A DNA stretch of 64,000 nucleotides from Bradyrhizobiaceae bacterium (GCA_020853885.1 JADYXZ010000019.1:620001-684000), one strand, 5' to 3'; counted from the stretch's first letter, positions 22,066-30,405 are shown. Numbers and translations: made by a program. The notes: generated from the letters alone by a model not told the origin.

Positions 22066-23136
22066 ATGCCGTCGCCGGCCATGCGCTGGCGACGGCTGCG
22101 CTTTATTCCGCTTGGCATCGGCGCCGCGTCGCTCGCCACCGGCTTTTGGACGGGCCTTGCCCGCCTCGGCCTGGAAATGCCCGGCGGAACGCCGAGCCTG
22201 GCTGAGTTTCACAGCGCGCTGATGATCGCCGGCTTTCTTGGCACGCTGATCAGCCTGGAACGCGCGGTCGCGGTCGGACTCTGGTGGGCCTACCTCGCGC
22301 CGGCGCTGTCCGCGCTCGGCGCCATCGCCCTGATTGCCGGCGCACCGGGCTTCGGCGCATCCGCTTTCCTTCTTGCCGGCCTCACGCTGACGGTCGTGTC
22401 GATCCTCGTCGTGACCCGCCAGCCGGCGCTGTTCACCGTGGTTCTTGCGATCGGCGCCGCGTGCTGGTCCGTCGGAACGGCATTGTGGCTCATGGGAGCG
22501 GCCATGCCCGACGTTGCGGCCTGGTGGCTCGGCTTCCTGGTGCTCACCATTGCAGCGGAACGCCTCGAGCTCAGCCGGCTGCTTGCGCCGCCGTTGCTGA
22601 GCCAGGCGGCATTTGCCGTTGCCGCTTCTCTCCTTATCGTCGGCGCCTTGCGCGGTGAATACTCTGGAGAAGCCGCCCCGTTCAGCGGCATCAGCCTGAT
22701 TGCGCTGACCGTCTGGCTGCTTCGGTACGACGTTGCGCTGAAGACCGTTCGCCGGCCGGGTCCGGCGCGTTTCTCAGCCGCCTGCATGCTGGGCGGCTAT
22801 GCATGGCTCGCAGTCGCCGGCGTGCTGCTCCTGCTTGCGCCGCCAGCCACCGCGGCTTTCTCCTATGACGCTGCGGTCCACGCGATCACGATCGGATTCG
22901 TGTTCTCGATGATATTCGGGCACGCACCCATCATCCTGCCGGCAGTCACCGGCATTCAGGTCCGCGCCAATGCGGCCGCCTACGTGCCGCTTGCGCTGCT
23001 GCACGGCTCCGTGCTGCTGCGCGTCGCCGCTGATCTCTTCGGGTGGATCACCCTCCGTTCCAGCAGCGGGCTGCTGACGATACTCGCCCTCTTGAGCTAC
23101 GCGGCGGTTTTGATCCTAGCCTCGCGCCGGAAATAG
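22066..23136 (+). CDS. Histidine-rich polytopic membrane protein, NnrS-like
   Basis: A 356-residue protein with about 10-12 membrane segments. Histidines lie in or next to membrane helices: EFHSALMIAGF (about residue 48), DAAVHAITIGFVFSMIFGHAPIILPA (two, about 268 and 280) and LLHGSVLL. This pattern resembles NnrS, a heme- and copper-containing membrane protein linked to nitric-oxide stress, but the match is from memory and partial. The ATG at 22066 follows the DUF2249 stop by 16 bases; a longer in-frame start at 21928 would overlap that gene. The neighbouring NsrR-like regulator supports an NO link. It could also be another heme-binding membrane family. Confidence 0.6.
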   Translation: MPSPAMRWRRLRFIPLGIGAASLATGFWTGLARLGLEMPGGTPSLAEFHSALMIAGFLGTLISLERAVAVGLWWAYLAPALSALGAIALIAGAPGFGASAFLLAGLTLTVVSILVVTRQPALFTVVLAIGAACWSVGTALWLMGAAMPDVAAWWLGFLVLTIAAERLELSRLLAPPLLSQAAFAVAASLLIVGALRGEYSGEAAPFSGISLIALTVWLLRYDVALKTVRRPGPARFSAACMLGGYAWLAVAGVLLLLAPPATAAFSYDAAVHAITIGFVFSMIFGHAPIILPAVTGIQVRANAAAYVPLALLHGSVLLRVAADLFGWITLRSSSGLLTILALLSYAAVLILASRRK

Positions 23137-23146
23137 GACGGCGCCG

Positions 23147-23851
23147 TCACGCGGGCGGGGGAGCGTCCCGAAGCGGCCCGGCGGCGGTTGCAGCCGCGCC
23201 TTCGGCCCACGGCCGCTGGTTGACTGCAACCACTTTCCACCGCGCGGCTGCTTCTGCCCCGCCGAGGCAATGGATGCGCGTCAGCGAGCAATTCTCGATC
23301 GGGTAGTGCAGCACGCCTTCGGGCTCGACACCAAGCGCGACGGCGAGCGCCGCACGGATCGTGCCGCCGTGCGCGACCGCGATGATGTCGCGGCCGGCGC
23401 ATTCGCTCGACAACAGATCGACCGCGCGCGACACCCGCTGCACCACGTCGATGAAACTCTCGCCGTTCGGCGCCCGCTCGGATGCGGGGCCGAACCAATG
23501 CGGATGCCGGTCCGAGCCGCGGCTCACGAAGAATTCCTTCCGGTTCAATCCCTGCCAGTCGCCGAGGTGTTGCTCGGCGAGCTCACGAAGCGGCCTGGGA
23601 TCTTCCATGAATTCATGACCGCCCATCGCGCACCGGATCGCCGCAGCCGTCTGCTGCGTGCGCACGAGATGACTCGTAACCCAGACGGCATCGCCCGGCA
23701 GCTCGCGGGACAGCGCCGCAAACACGGCAGCATCGGAGCAGTCGCAATCGAGATCGCGCTGACCATAGATGCGCCCGCCGTCCGGCACCGGCGCATGCCG
23801 GATCCACCACCATCGCGTCTCGGTCGGGTTCACCGCGGATTCCACGCCCAC
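23147..23851 (-). CDS. Histidine phosphatase family protein
   Basis: A 234-residue protein of the phosphoglycerate mutase/CobC-like branch. The catalytic RHG-type motif is WIRHAP (His near residue 18), with SHLVRTQQTAAAI as the second Arg region and VAHGGTIRAAL as the second catalytic His region (near residue 160). Substrates range from alpha-ribazole phosphate to other small phosphates and cannot be fixed here; no cobalamin genes are near. The start codon is GTG. It is convergent with the membrane-protein gene (stop codons 10 bases apart). Confidence 0.85.
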   Translation of the reverse strand: MGVESAVNPTETRWWWIRHAPVPDGGRIYGQRDLDCDCSDAAVFAALSRELPGDAVWVTSHLVRTQQTAAAIRCAMGGHEFMEDPRPLRELAEQHLGDWQGLNRKEFFVSRGSDRHPHWFGPASERAPNGESFIDVVQRVSRAVDLLSSECAGRDIIAVAHGGTIRAALAVALGVEPEGVLHYPIENCSLTRIHCLGGAEAAARWKVVAVNQRPWAEGAAATAAGPLRDAPPPA

Positions 23852-24196
23852 TCAGTTGTCGATATCCAATCGCAAGGCGATTGAACGGATTCACCGATCA
23901 TTTGAATAGCGTTTGTGAAAAGAGCGCAAGCATGATCGCGCGCGACAAGATGGACGCCAGTTTTAGTCGAGTTTTTCGCGCGAAATTGCGCTGCCGTTTG
24001 GCACGCCGCGCGGAAGGGCGCTCGGGCACGCCCGATCTCACACGCGTGTGAACTGTCTGCCGCAATCCGCACGCGTTGGCGCATCCAGATCGGGCGCATC
24101 GTCGCATGCGGGCGGCGGTCTGCTGAACGCAATCGCGTGGGCAGTGACGCAAGCCTCGAGCGCCACCTCGGGGTCGAACCTCAAAGGAGAAGTCAA
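23852..24196. other. Intergenic region, no gene seen
   Basis: 345 bases between the divergent histidine phosphatase and small secreted protein genes. Both promoters should lie here. I see no convincing coding frame, tRNA or strong hairpin. A short ACACGCGTGT-like palindrome (around 24042-24051) and a strong Shine-Dalgarno AAAGGAGA (24183-24190) for the next gene are the only clear marks. Confidence 0.5.
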
Positions 24197-24418
24197 ATGA
24201 AGAAGCTGTTTCTCGCGGCCACGCTGGCGGCTTGCACCGCCGTTCCGGCTTTCGCACAGGATTACTATTACCCGGGCCAGTATCTGCAGTATCCGGGCCA
24301 GTATCTGGGCCCGGATGTCGTTATCGACGGCAACCAAATCATCGGCCAGGACCCGGACCCCAACGTGCGCTTCGATCTCCGCAGGAACGCAGAGTGCTAT
24401 CTCCACTCCTGCGGCTGA
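24197..24418 (+). CDS. Small secreted protein with a PGQYL repeat
   Basis: A 73-residue protein with a textbook signal peptide (MKKLFLAATLAACTAVPAFA, cleavage after AFA). The mature 53 residues start DYYYPGQYLQYPGQYLGPD, which repeats YPGQYL twice; the coding DNA repeats CCGGGCCAGTATCTG exactly. Two cysteines (ECYLHSC) near the end could form a disulfide in the periplasm. No known family was recognised. AAAGGAGA lies six bases upstream, so the start is secure. A strong hairpin pair follows the stop codon, so it is probably a single-gene transcript. Confidence 0.75.
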   Translation: MKKLFLAATLAACTAVPAFAQDYYYPGQYLQYPGQYLGPDVVIDGNQIIGQDPDPNVRFDLRRNAECYLHSCG

Positions 24419-24420
24419 CT

Positions 24421-24478
24421 CCGTTCGGCAGTTGAGGCCGAACGGTAAACCCGGGGCGGATCATCCGATCCGCCCCTT
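24421..24478 (+). terminator. Tandem hairpins after the small secreted protein gene
   Basis: Two perfect stem-loops: CCGTTCGG/CCGAACGG (24421-24445) and GGGGCGGATC/GATCCGCCCC with a four-base loop (24453-24478). The T run after the second is short (TT), so it may be a terminator or an mRNA-stabilising 3' end. Confidence 0.6.
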
Positions 24479-24638
24479 CAGCGACCAGAAGGCGAGAAGG
24501 GCGGCCCGAAAGGCGCCGAGCGCCCGTCCGACGCATAATGCCTCATCCAAGCCCGAATCCGCTTGATCCGTCCGGCCTGCATGGGCGATGACAGCACGGG
24601 CGCCGAGTCGAAAGGCCGGCCCGGAGGCGAGAAAACCC

Positions 24639-25148
24639 ATGCCGCGCACGGCCTTCTATCCCGGCAGTTTCGATCCCGTCACCAATGGCCACCTCGACGT
24701 GCTGCGGGGGGCCTGCCGGCTGGCCGACCGGGTGGTCATGGCGATCGGCACGCACCCGAGCCGCCAGCCGCTGTTCACGGTCGAGGAGCGGCTCGCCATG
24801 TTGAAGGAAGTCTGCGAGCCCATCGCCGCGAAGGAGAAGGTCAAGCTCGAGACCACGACCTTCAACGATCTCGTGGTCGCCGCTACGCGGCGGGCGGGCG
24901 CGACGATCCTCATCCGCGGCCTGCGTGACGGCGGCGATCTCGACTACGAGATGCAGATGGCCGGCATGAACGGCACCATGGCGCCGGAAGTCCAGACCGT
25001 ATTTCTGCCCGCGACGCCGGCAACCCGCCCGATTACGGCCACGCTCGTCCGCCAGATCGCCGGCATGGGCGGCGACGTCTCCGCTTTCGTGCCGGCGCAG
25101 GTCGCCGCTCACCTGAAGAAGAAATTTGCCGGCAAGGCCGGCGCGTAA
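24639..25148 (+). CDS. coaD: Phosphopantetheine adenylyltransferase
   Basis: Penultimate step of coenzyme A synthesis: 4'-phosphopantetheine plus ATP gives dephospho-CoA. The 169-residue length is typical. The nucleotidyltransferase motif [15 protein letters not shown] is at residues 6-20, and [20 protein letters not shown] follows in the middle, both diagnostic of CoaD. The ATG at 24639 is chosen because the family starts here and CGGAGG precedes it; an in-frame start at 24588 would add 17 unrelated residues. The secreted cyclophilin gene begins 16 bases after the stop. Confidence 0.96.
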   Translation: MPRTAFYPGSFDPVTNGHLDVLRGACRLADRVVMAIGTHPSRQPLFTVEERLAMLKEVCEPIAAKEKVKLETTTFNDLVVAATRRAGATILIRGLRDGGDLDYEMQMAGMNGTMAPEVQTVFLPATPATRPITATLVRQIAGMGGDVSAFVPAQVAAHLKKKFAGKAGA

Positions 25149-25164
25149 CCCGACGAGGAGATCA

Positions 25165-25815
25165 ATGACAATCCGTGCAGGAATTTTCGCGCTCGGCGCG
25201 GCGCTGCTGCTTGCCGCCCCTTCGACGCCAGCCTTTGCGCAGGCCGGCAATCTCGCCAACCCCGGCGCGCTGAACGAGAAGGCCCCCGCCACCTTCAAGG
25301 CGAAGTTCGACACGAGCAAGGGCGCCTTCGTCGTCGAGGTGAACCGCGACTGGGCGCCGAATGGCGCCGACCGCTTCTACAATCTCGTCAAGAACGGCTT
25401 CTTCGACAACGTCCGCTTCTTCCGCGTGATCAGCGGCTTCATGGTGCAGTTCGGCATCAACGGCGATCCGAACGTGTCCGCGCCCTGGCGCAGCGCGCGC
25501 ATCAAGGACGACCCCGTGCGCCAGAGCAACAAGCGCGGCTATATCACCTATGCGATGGCCGGCCCGGATACGCGCACGACGCAGGTCTTCATCAACTTTG
25601 CCGACAACGCCGGTCTCGACGGGCAGGGCTTCGCTCCGTTCGGGCGCGTGATCTCGGGCATGGATGTCGTCGACAAGCTCAATGCCGAGTATGGCGAAGG
25701 CGCACCGCGCGGCCGCGGACCCGATCAATTCCGCATGCAGCAGGAAGGCAACGCCTACCTGAGCAAGGACTTCCCGCGTCTCGATTTCGTGCGCAAGGCG
25801 ACGATCGAACCCTGA
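25165..25815 (+). CDS. Secreted cyclophilin-type peptidyl-prolyl isomerase
   Basis: Catalyses cis-trans isomerisation of prolyl bonds, here in the periplasm. The 216-residue product begins with a signal peptide (GALLLAAPSTPAFAQA, cleavage near residue 26). The cyclophilin domain covers about 40-190: FKAKFDTSKGAFVVEVNRDW, FDNVRFFRVISGFMVQFG, TTQVFINFADN. GAGGAG precedes the ATG. A second, cytoplasmic cyclophilin gene follows 50 bases later; the pair after coaD and before queA is a common arrangement in this order. Confidence 0.93.
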   Translation: MTIRAGIFALGAALLLAAPSTPAFAQAGNLANPGALNEKAPATFKAKFDTSKGAFVVEVNRDWAPNGADRFYNLVKNGFFDNVRFFRVISGFMVQFGINGDPNVSAPWRSARIKDDPVRQSNKRGYITYAMAGPDTRTTQVFINFADNAGLDGQGFAPFGRVISGMDVVDKLNAEYGEGAPRGRGPDQFRMQQEGNAYLSKDFPRLDFVRKATIEP

Positions 25816-25865
25816 CGGCGCCCGGCCGTTGAATAGCGAGAGATTAAAGAGAAAAGGAGAACAGC

Positions 25866-26327
25866 ATGGCCGATACGGAGAACACGCTCCTGCTGGAGAC
25901 GACGCAGGGACCGGTCAAGATCGAAATGCGGCCGGACCTCGCGCCCGGCCACGTCGCCCGCATCAAGGAGCTCGTCCGCGACGGCTTCTATGACGGCATC
26001 GTCTTCCATCGCGTGATCGACGGCTTCATGGCGCAGACCGGCTGCCCCGAGGGCACCGGCACCGGCGGCTCCGGCAAGAAGCTCAAGGCCGAATTCTCGC
26101 CGACCAAGCACGTCCGCGGCACCGTCTCCATGGCCCGCGCCGCCAATCCGGACTCCGGCGACAGCCAGTTCTTCATCTGCTTCACCGACGCGCCCTGGCT
26201 CGACAACCAGTACACGGTCTGGGGCGAGGTCACCGAGGGCATGGAGAACGTCGACAAGATCAAGCGCGGCGAGCCGGTGAAGAACCCCGACGCGATCGTC
26301 AGGGCAAGGATGGCGGGGGACGCCTGA
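25866..26327 (+). CDS. ppiB: Cytoplasmic cyclophilin-type peptidyl-prolyl isomerase
   Basis: A 153-residue single-domain cyclophilin without a signal peptide. The active-site segments are DGIVFHRVIDGFMAQTGCPEG, DSGDSQFFICFTDAPWLDNQ and YTVWGEVTEGMENVDKI, which match the PpiB type. AAAAGGAGAACAGC gives a strong ribosome binding site. It assists folding of cytoplasmic proteins. A short palindromic repeat separates it from queA. Confidence 0.94.
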   Translation: MADTENTLLLETTQGPVKIEMRPDLAPGHVARIKELVRDGFYDGIVFHRVIDGFMAQTGCPEGTGTGGSGKKLKAEFSPTKHVRGTVSMARAANPDSGDSQFFICFTDAPWLDNQYTVWGEVTEGMENVDKIKRGEPVKNPDAIVRARMAGDA

Positions 26328-26336
26328 GTTTCCTTC

Positions 26337-26372
26337 CTCGTCATGCCCGCGACAAGCGCGGGCATGATGAGT
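26337..26372. repeat. Short palindromic repeat between ppiB and queA
   Basis: A 36-base imperfect palindrome: CTCGTCATGCCCGCG and GCGCGGGCATGATGAG around ACAA. The core CGTCATGCCCGCG...CGCGGGCATGA is a common extragenic element in Bradyrhizobium relatives. It may also act as a hairpin at the ppiB 3' end. Confidence 0.75.
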
Positions 26373-26383
26373 AGAAGTGCATC

Positions 26384-27484
26384 GTGCGCACCTCGCTCTT
26401 CGACTTCGACCTCCCGCCCGACCGGATCGCGCTGCGGCCGGTGTCGCCGCGCGACACGGCGAAGCTGCTCGTCGTGCGGCCGGGTGCGGCAACGGAGTTT
26501 GAAGACAAGGTCGTGCGTGATCTGCCGAAGCTGCTTGCCCCCGGCGACGCCCTCGTCATCAACGACACCCGCGTCATTCCCGCCCGCCTTGAAGGCGAGC
26601 GTGTGCGCGAGGATGCGAGCGCACACATCGAAGCGACCCTCATCAAGCGCGAAGGCCCGGAACGCTGGCGCGCGCTAGTGAAGCCGGCCAAGCGGCTCCA
26701 GGTCGGAGATCGCATCCGCTTCGGCCACGAAGGCCGCGTGTGTCTCCTCGGCACGCTTGATGCAACGGTCGAGGAGCGAGGCGAGGGCGGCGAGACGCTC
26801 CTCCGCTTCGACTTCCACAGCGCCGTGCTCGACGAGGCGATCGAGCAGCTCGGCCACATGCCGCTGCCGCCCTATATCGCCGCCCGCCGCGAAGACGACG
26901 AGCAGGACCGCACCGACTATCAGACGGTCTTCGCCACGCACGAAGGCTCGGTCGCAGCACCCACCGCCGGCCTGCACTTCACGCCGGAGCTGCTCGCAAG
27001 GCTGGAGGCGCGCGGCATCGAAATTCACCGCGTGACGCTGCACGTCGGCGCCGGCACGTTCCTGCCGGTGAAGACGGAAGAGACGAGCGAACACAAAATG
27101 CACGCTGAATGGGGCGAGGTTTCCGCCGAAACGGCGGACGCGCTGAATGCCGTGCGCGCTCAGGGCGGCCGCATCGTTGCCACCGGCACCACGGCTTTGC
27201 GGCTGCTCGAGAGCGCCGCAGACGAAGGCGGCAAACTAGGGGCCTTCTCCGGCGAGACCTCGATCTTCATCACGCCGGGTTATCGCTTCCGCGCAGTCGA
27301 CGTGCTGATGACCAATTTCCACCTGCCGCGCTCGACGCTGTTCATGCTGGTCACCGCCTTCTCCGGCCTCGACCGCATGCAGCGCGCCTACGCACACGCG
27401 ATCGAGAGCGGTTATCGCTTCTATTCCTATGGCGACGCCTGTTTGCTGTTTCCGGAAACCCAATCCCGTCATGCCCGGGCTTGA
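26384..27484 (+). CDS. queA: tRNA preQ1(34) S-adenosylmethionine ribosyltransferase-isomerase
   Basis: Transfers and isomerises the ribosyl part of SAM onto preQ1 in tRNA to make epoxyqueuosine. The 366-residue protein shows the family landmarks: [14 protein letters not shown] at the start, LPPYI at about 164, [23 protein letters not shown] at about 185, [13 protein letters not shown] and [20 protein letters not shown]. The start is GTG (26384). The last residues, SRHARA, and the TGA stop are encoded by an intergenic-type palindrome (27465-27558) that has invaded the gene end. It pairs with tgt, 83 bases downstream. Confidence 0.96.
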   Translation: MRTSLFDFDLPPDRIALRPVSPRDTAKLLVVRPGAATEFEDKVVRDLPKLLAPGDALVINDTRVIPARLEGERVREDASAHIEATLIKREGPERWRALVKPAKRLQVGDRIRFGHEGRVCLLGTLDATVEERGEGGETLLRFDFHSAVLDEAIEQLGHMPLPPYIAARREDDEQDRTDYQTVFATHEGSVAAPTAGLHFTPELLARLEARGIEIHRVTLHVGAGTFLPVKTEETSEHKMHAEWGEVSAETADALNAVRAQGGRIVATGTTALRLLESAADEGGKLGAFSGETSIFITPGYRFRAVDVLMTNFHLPRSTLFMLVTAFSGLDRMQRAYAHAIESGYRFYSYGDACLLFPETQSRHARA

Positions 27485-27558
27485 CCCGGGCATCTATAGG
27501 ACTGCACAGCTTGCCGCGCCGACGAATGGATTGCCGGGTCAAGCCCGGCAATGACGGG
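27465..27558. repeat. Palindromic repeat supplying the queA stop codon
   Basis: A 94-base dyad: CCCGTCATGCCCGGGCTTGA at the left and TCAAGCCCGGCAATGACGGG at the right, each with an inner hairpin (CCCGGGCTTGACCCGGG and GCCGGGTCAAGCCCGGC). It is a well-known extragenic element type in rhizobia. Here it covers the last six queA codons, the stop and most of the queA-tgt gap. Confidence 0.85.
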
Positions 27559-27567
27559 TAAAGGTTG

Positions 27568-28689
27568 ATGCCGAAGTCATTTTCCTTCCGCGTACTTGCG
27601 ACTGACGGCGCCGCCCGCCGCGGCGAAATCTCGACACCGCGCGGCACGATCCGCACGCCCGCCTTCATGCCGGTCGGCACCGCCGCGACCGTGAAGGCGA
27701 TGTTTCCCGAGCACGTGCGCGCGGCGGGCGCCGATATCGTGCTCGGCAACACCTATCACCTCATGCTGAGGCCGGGTGCCGAGCGCATCGCCGCCCTCGG
27801 CGGGCTGCATAGATTCATGCAATGGCCGCATCCGATCCTGACCGACTCCGGCGGCTTCCAGGTGATGTCGCTGTCCGCGTTGCGCAAGGTGACGGAGCAG
27901 AGCGTCACCTTCCGCTCGCACATCGACGGCGCCATGTTCGACCTTTCGCCCGAGCGCGCGATCGAGATCCAGCGCCTGCTCGATTCCGATATCGTCATGC
28001 AGCTCGACGAATGCATCCGGCTGCCCGCCGCCGATGCCGACGTGGAGCGCGCCATGCGCCTGTCGCTGCGCTGGGCCGAACGCTGCAAGCGCGCCTTCGA
28101 GGGCGCGCCAAACGGCCGCGCGCTGTTCGGCATCGTGCAGGGCGGCACGCTCCCGAAGTTGCGCCGGGAATCTGCGCAGGCGCTCGTGGAGATGGACTTT
28201 CAGGGATACGCGATCGGCGGCCTTGCCGTCGGCGAGCCGCAGGATGTCATGCTGCAGATGGTCGAGACGTCGGTTGCCGAACTGCCCGCCGGTAAGCCGC
28301 GCTACCTCATGGGTGTCGGCGAGCCCGAGGATATTTTGCTTACCGTCGAGCGCGGCATCGACATGTTCGATTGCGTGCTGCCGACCCGCGCCGGCCGCCA
28401 CGCGCACGCCTATACGCGCTTCGGCAAGCTCAACCTGAAGAACGCACGCCACGCCGATGACCCGCACCCGCTCGACGAGGCGAGCGACTGCCCGGCGGCC
28501 CGCGACTACTCGCGCGCCTACCTGCATCATCTCGTCAAGGCGAACGAGATCCTCGGCGCGATGCTGCTCTCGTGGGCGAACGTCGCCTACTACCAATCGC
28601 TGATGGCGGGCATGCGCGAGGCGATCTCCGCCGGCCGCTTTGCGGACTTCGCTGCGGAGACGCGGGCAGGATGGGCGGAAGGCGAGTAG
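27568..28689 (+). CDS. tgt: tRNA-guanine transglycosylase with a degenerate zinc site
   Basis: Exchanges guanine 34 for preQ1 in tRNAs with GUN anticodons, the step before QueA. The 373-residue protein keeps the catalytic core: [11 protein letters not shown] (substrate-binding Asp), [24 protein letters not shown] and [17 protein letters not shown] (nucleophile Asp). The C-terminal zinc site is not kept: the E. coli ligands Cys302, Cys304, Cys307 and His333 align with Ser306, Cys308, Ala311 and Ala337 ([17 protein letters not shown]...LSWANVAYY). The enzyme may be structurally stable without zinc, as the loss is coordinated. The ATG at 27568 is preferred to the TTG just before it. Confidence 0.95.
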   Translation: MPKSFSFRVLATDGAARRGEISTPRGTIRTPAFMPVGTAATVKAMFPEHVRAAGADIVLGNTYHLMLRPGAERIAALGGLHRFMQWPHPILTDSGGFQVMSLSALRKVTEQSVTFRSHIDGAMFDLSPERAIEIQRLLDSDIVMQLDECIRLPAADADVERAMRLSLRWAERCKRAFEGAPNGRALFGIVQGGTLPKLRRESAQALVEMDFQGYAIGGLAVGEPQDVMLQMVETSVAELPAGKPRYLMGVGEPEDILLTVERGIDMFDCVLPTRAGRHAHAYTRFGKLNLKNARHADDPHPLDEASDCPAARDYSRAYLHHLVKANEILGAMLLSWANVAYYQSLMAGMREAISAGRFADFAAETRAGWAEGE

Positions 28690-28699
28690 GATTTCCTTA

Positions 28700-28786
28700 T
28701 CCGCTCGTCCCCGCGAAAGCGGGGACCCAGGACCACAATCGCTACGCAGGATGCTCTGGATTCCCGCTTGCGCGGGAATGAGCGGA
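28700..28786. repeat. Palindromic repeat between tgt and tonB
   Basis: TCCGCTCGTCCCCGCG at the left mirrors CGCGGGAATGAGCGGA at the right; an inner CCCCGCGAAAGCGGGG hairpin is perfect. This is another common rhizobial extragenic element (CGTCCCCGCGAAAGCGGGGAC...). It lies between two convergent genes and may serve as a terminator. Confidence 0.8.
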
Positions 28787-28811
28787 TGTTTCTAGTTGAG
28801 TCAAGCAACTG

Positions 28812-29945
28812 CTAGCGCAAATCGAAGCGGATCGGCGCGCCGAAATTCATGCTCGCCTGCGTCAAGGCAGGAGGAAACGCAGGGAAGGGCGACGCCCGCC
28901 GCACCATCGCGACTCCCGCGTCATCGAGAATCCGTTCGCCGCTTCCCCCCACGAGCCTGACCGAGAGCACGCGTCCGTCCCGCGCGAGCACGAACTGGAC
29001 GCGCGCGACACCCGTCACGCCGCGGCTGCGCGCTTCCGGCGGATAGACGCGGTACCGCGCGAGATGCGCGAGCACCTGCGCCTGATACGACGAGACCGCC
29101 GCCCGTCCGCCGGCATCGGCGAGCCCGCCGGCGCCCGCGTGCCCCGCGGAATTTGCGCCCGCGGCCTGGCTTGGGCTCGCCGCCGTGCTCGGGCTTGCCC
29201 GCGCCGTCTGTTTCTCCTCGCGGCGCTCGACCGGCTTCCGCGGCTCCGGCTCGGGCGGCGGCCGCCGCGCGATCGGCAGCGGCGGGCTTTCTTCGACGAT
29301 CGCCTCGGCCGCAGGCGCCTCGGGCGCATTCGCCGTGGCCACGGGAAGCGGCGGCGTGCTCTCTTCCTCGGGCAACGCAACCTGCGAAGCCTCATTCGCG
29401 GCCGACGCCGACAAGGGCGGCAAGACCGGCGTCGGCTCCGGCAGCGGGATCATCTTTTCGAGTTCTGCCCGCGCGATCTCACGCTCGGGCTCGGGAGCCG
29501 CCTCCGGCTGCGGCGTGACCGGCGTGGGCTTCGCTGCCTCATTCTCGCTCGCGTCCGAGGGCGAGGGCGCCGAAGGCAGCGCCGCCGTCGAAACGATCTC
29601 GATCTCGATCGTCGCGCTGCCGTTGCTCGCCAGCGCCGCCGCCCCCGCGGCGCGTTCGAGATCGTCTTCGAAGCGCAGTTGAAACGCGGCAAAGATCACC
29701 GCATGGACCGCGAGCGACACGATCAGCGCCGTCCGCAGCCATTCGCGCAGCGCCGGCGCAATCAGGGTAGGACGGTCTCCCCGCGAAGGTATGGCCGGCA
29801 GCTTCGCCGCACTTTCGCTACGCTTATCGGAAGCGGCAGACGTCGCGTCCCCGTCGCGCGCGGGAAACGCAAGCACGATCGCGGACACTGCGCGCGTCCG
29901 CAATTGCTTGTCTTCCCGCCCGACCAACAGCCCCTTTGGCACCAT
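28812..29945 (-). CDS. tonB: TonB-family energy transducer
   Basis: Couples the inner-membrane proton gradient to outer-membrane receptors. The 377-residue protein has an unusual 66-residue cytoplasmic N-terminus, one membrane helix (about 68-88, with Ser77-x3-His81, the TonB S-x3-H pattern), a long Pro/Glu/Ala-rich periplasmic spacer (about 115-270) and a TonB C-terminal domain (about 290-377: VLAHLARYRVYPPEARSRG, GVARVQFVLARDGRV). It is last in a leftward run hmuR, heme oxygenase, tonB, so it most likely powers HmuR. No ExbB or ExbD gene is in the window. Confidence 0.9.
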   Translation of the reverse strand: MVPKGLLVGREDKQLRTRAVSAIVLAFPARDGDATSAASDKRSESAAKLPAIPSRGDRPTLIAPALREWLRTALIVSLAVHAVIFAAFQLRFEDDLERAAGAAALASNGSATIEIEIVSTAALPSAPSPSDASENEAAKPTPVTPQPEAAPEPEREIARAELEKMIPLPEPTPVLPPLSASAANEASQVALPEEESTPPLPVATANAPEAPAAEAIVEESPPLPIARRPPPEPEPRKPVERREEKQTARASPSTAASPSQAAGANSAGHAGAGGLADAGGRAAVSSYQAQVLAHLARYRVYPPEARSRGVTGVARVQFVLARDGRVLSVRLVGGSGERILDDAGVAMVRRASPFPAFPPALTQASMNFGAPIRFDLR

Positions 29946-29957
29946 CGTCCCCTGTTA

Positions 29958-30287
29958 TCAGGCGGCCTTGCCTTTCGGTAGCAGCTCGAGCACCGACTCG
30001 AAGCCCTCGAATTCCGGGTGGCCGATGGTCAGCGGCTTGCCCTGGCCTGCGCGCGCATGCGTCGCACGGAACGCATCGGACTTCGTCCATGCCTCGAAAT
30101 CGTCCTTGGTGCGCCAAGTCGTATGCGACGAATAGAGCACGTGATCGTCGCGCACCGGGCCGCGCAGTAGATGGAATTCGACGAAACCCGGCATCGTCAG
30201 CAGATAGCTGTCGCGCTCGCGCCACACCCGCTCGAATTCCTCGACGCAGTCGGGTTTCACCCGGAATCGATTCATCGCAATAAACAT
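29958..30287 (-). CDS. hmuQ: IsdG/HmuQ-like heme-degrading monooxygenase
   Basis: Small ABM-fold heme oxygenase that opens heme to free iron in the cytoplasm. The 109-residue length is typical. The IsdG catalytic triad (Asn7, Trp67, His77) is matched by Asn6 (FIAMNRFRV), Trp67 (DDFEAW) and His77 (RATHARAG). The ATG at 30287 has AAGGAGA upstream; a longer frame to 30392 is not supported. It lies between hmuR and tonB, 12 bases from the latter. Bradyrhizobium japonicum has two such enzymes, HmuQ and HmuD, in its heme cluster; which of them this matches is not certain. Confidence 0.88.
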   Translation of the reverse strand: MFIAMNRFRVKPDCVEEFERVWRERDSYLLTMPGFVEFHLLRGPVRDDHVLYSSHTTWRTKDDFEAWTKSDAFRATHARAGQGKPLTIGHPEFEGFESVLELLPKGKAA

Positions 30288-30340
30288 CCGTCGTCTCTCC
30301 TTGTTGTCGGCCGGTGCGGCCTTGGTGGAAAACACAGCGT

Positions 30341-30367
30341 GCCGGGAGGATGCCTTTTCCTCCCGGC
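30341..30367. promoter_or_regulatory. Perfect hairpin in the hmuR-hmuQ gap
   Basis: GCCGGGAGGA and TCCTCCCGGC form a perfect 10-bp stem with a seven-base loop. It lies in the 118-bp space after the hmuR stop. It has no strong T run on the minus strand, so it may be a processing or stability element that sets different levels for hmuR and the downstream genes. Confidence 0.5.
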
Positions 30368-30405
30368 CGCCATGATTCAGCTTGTCGAACACGGACCAGC
30401 CGCGC

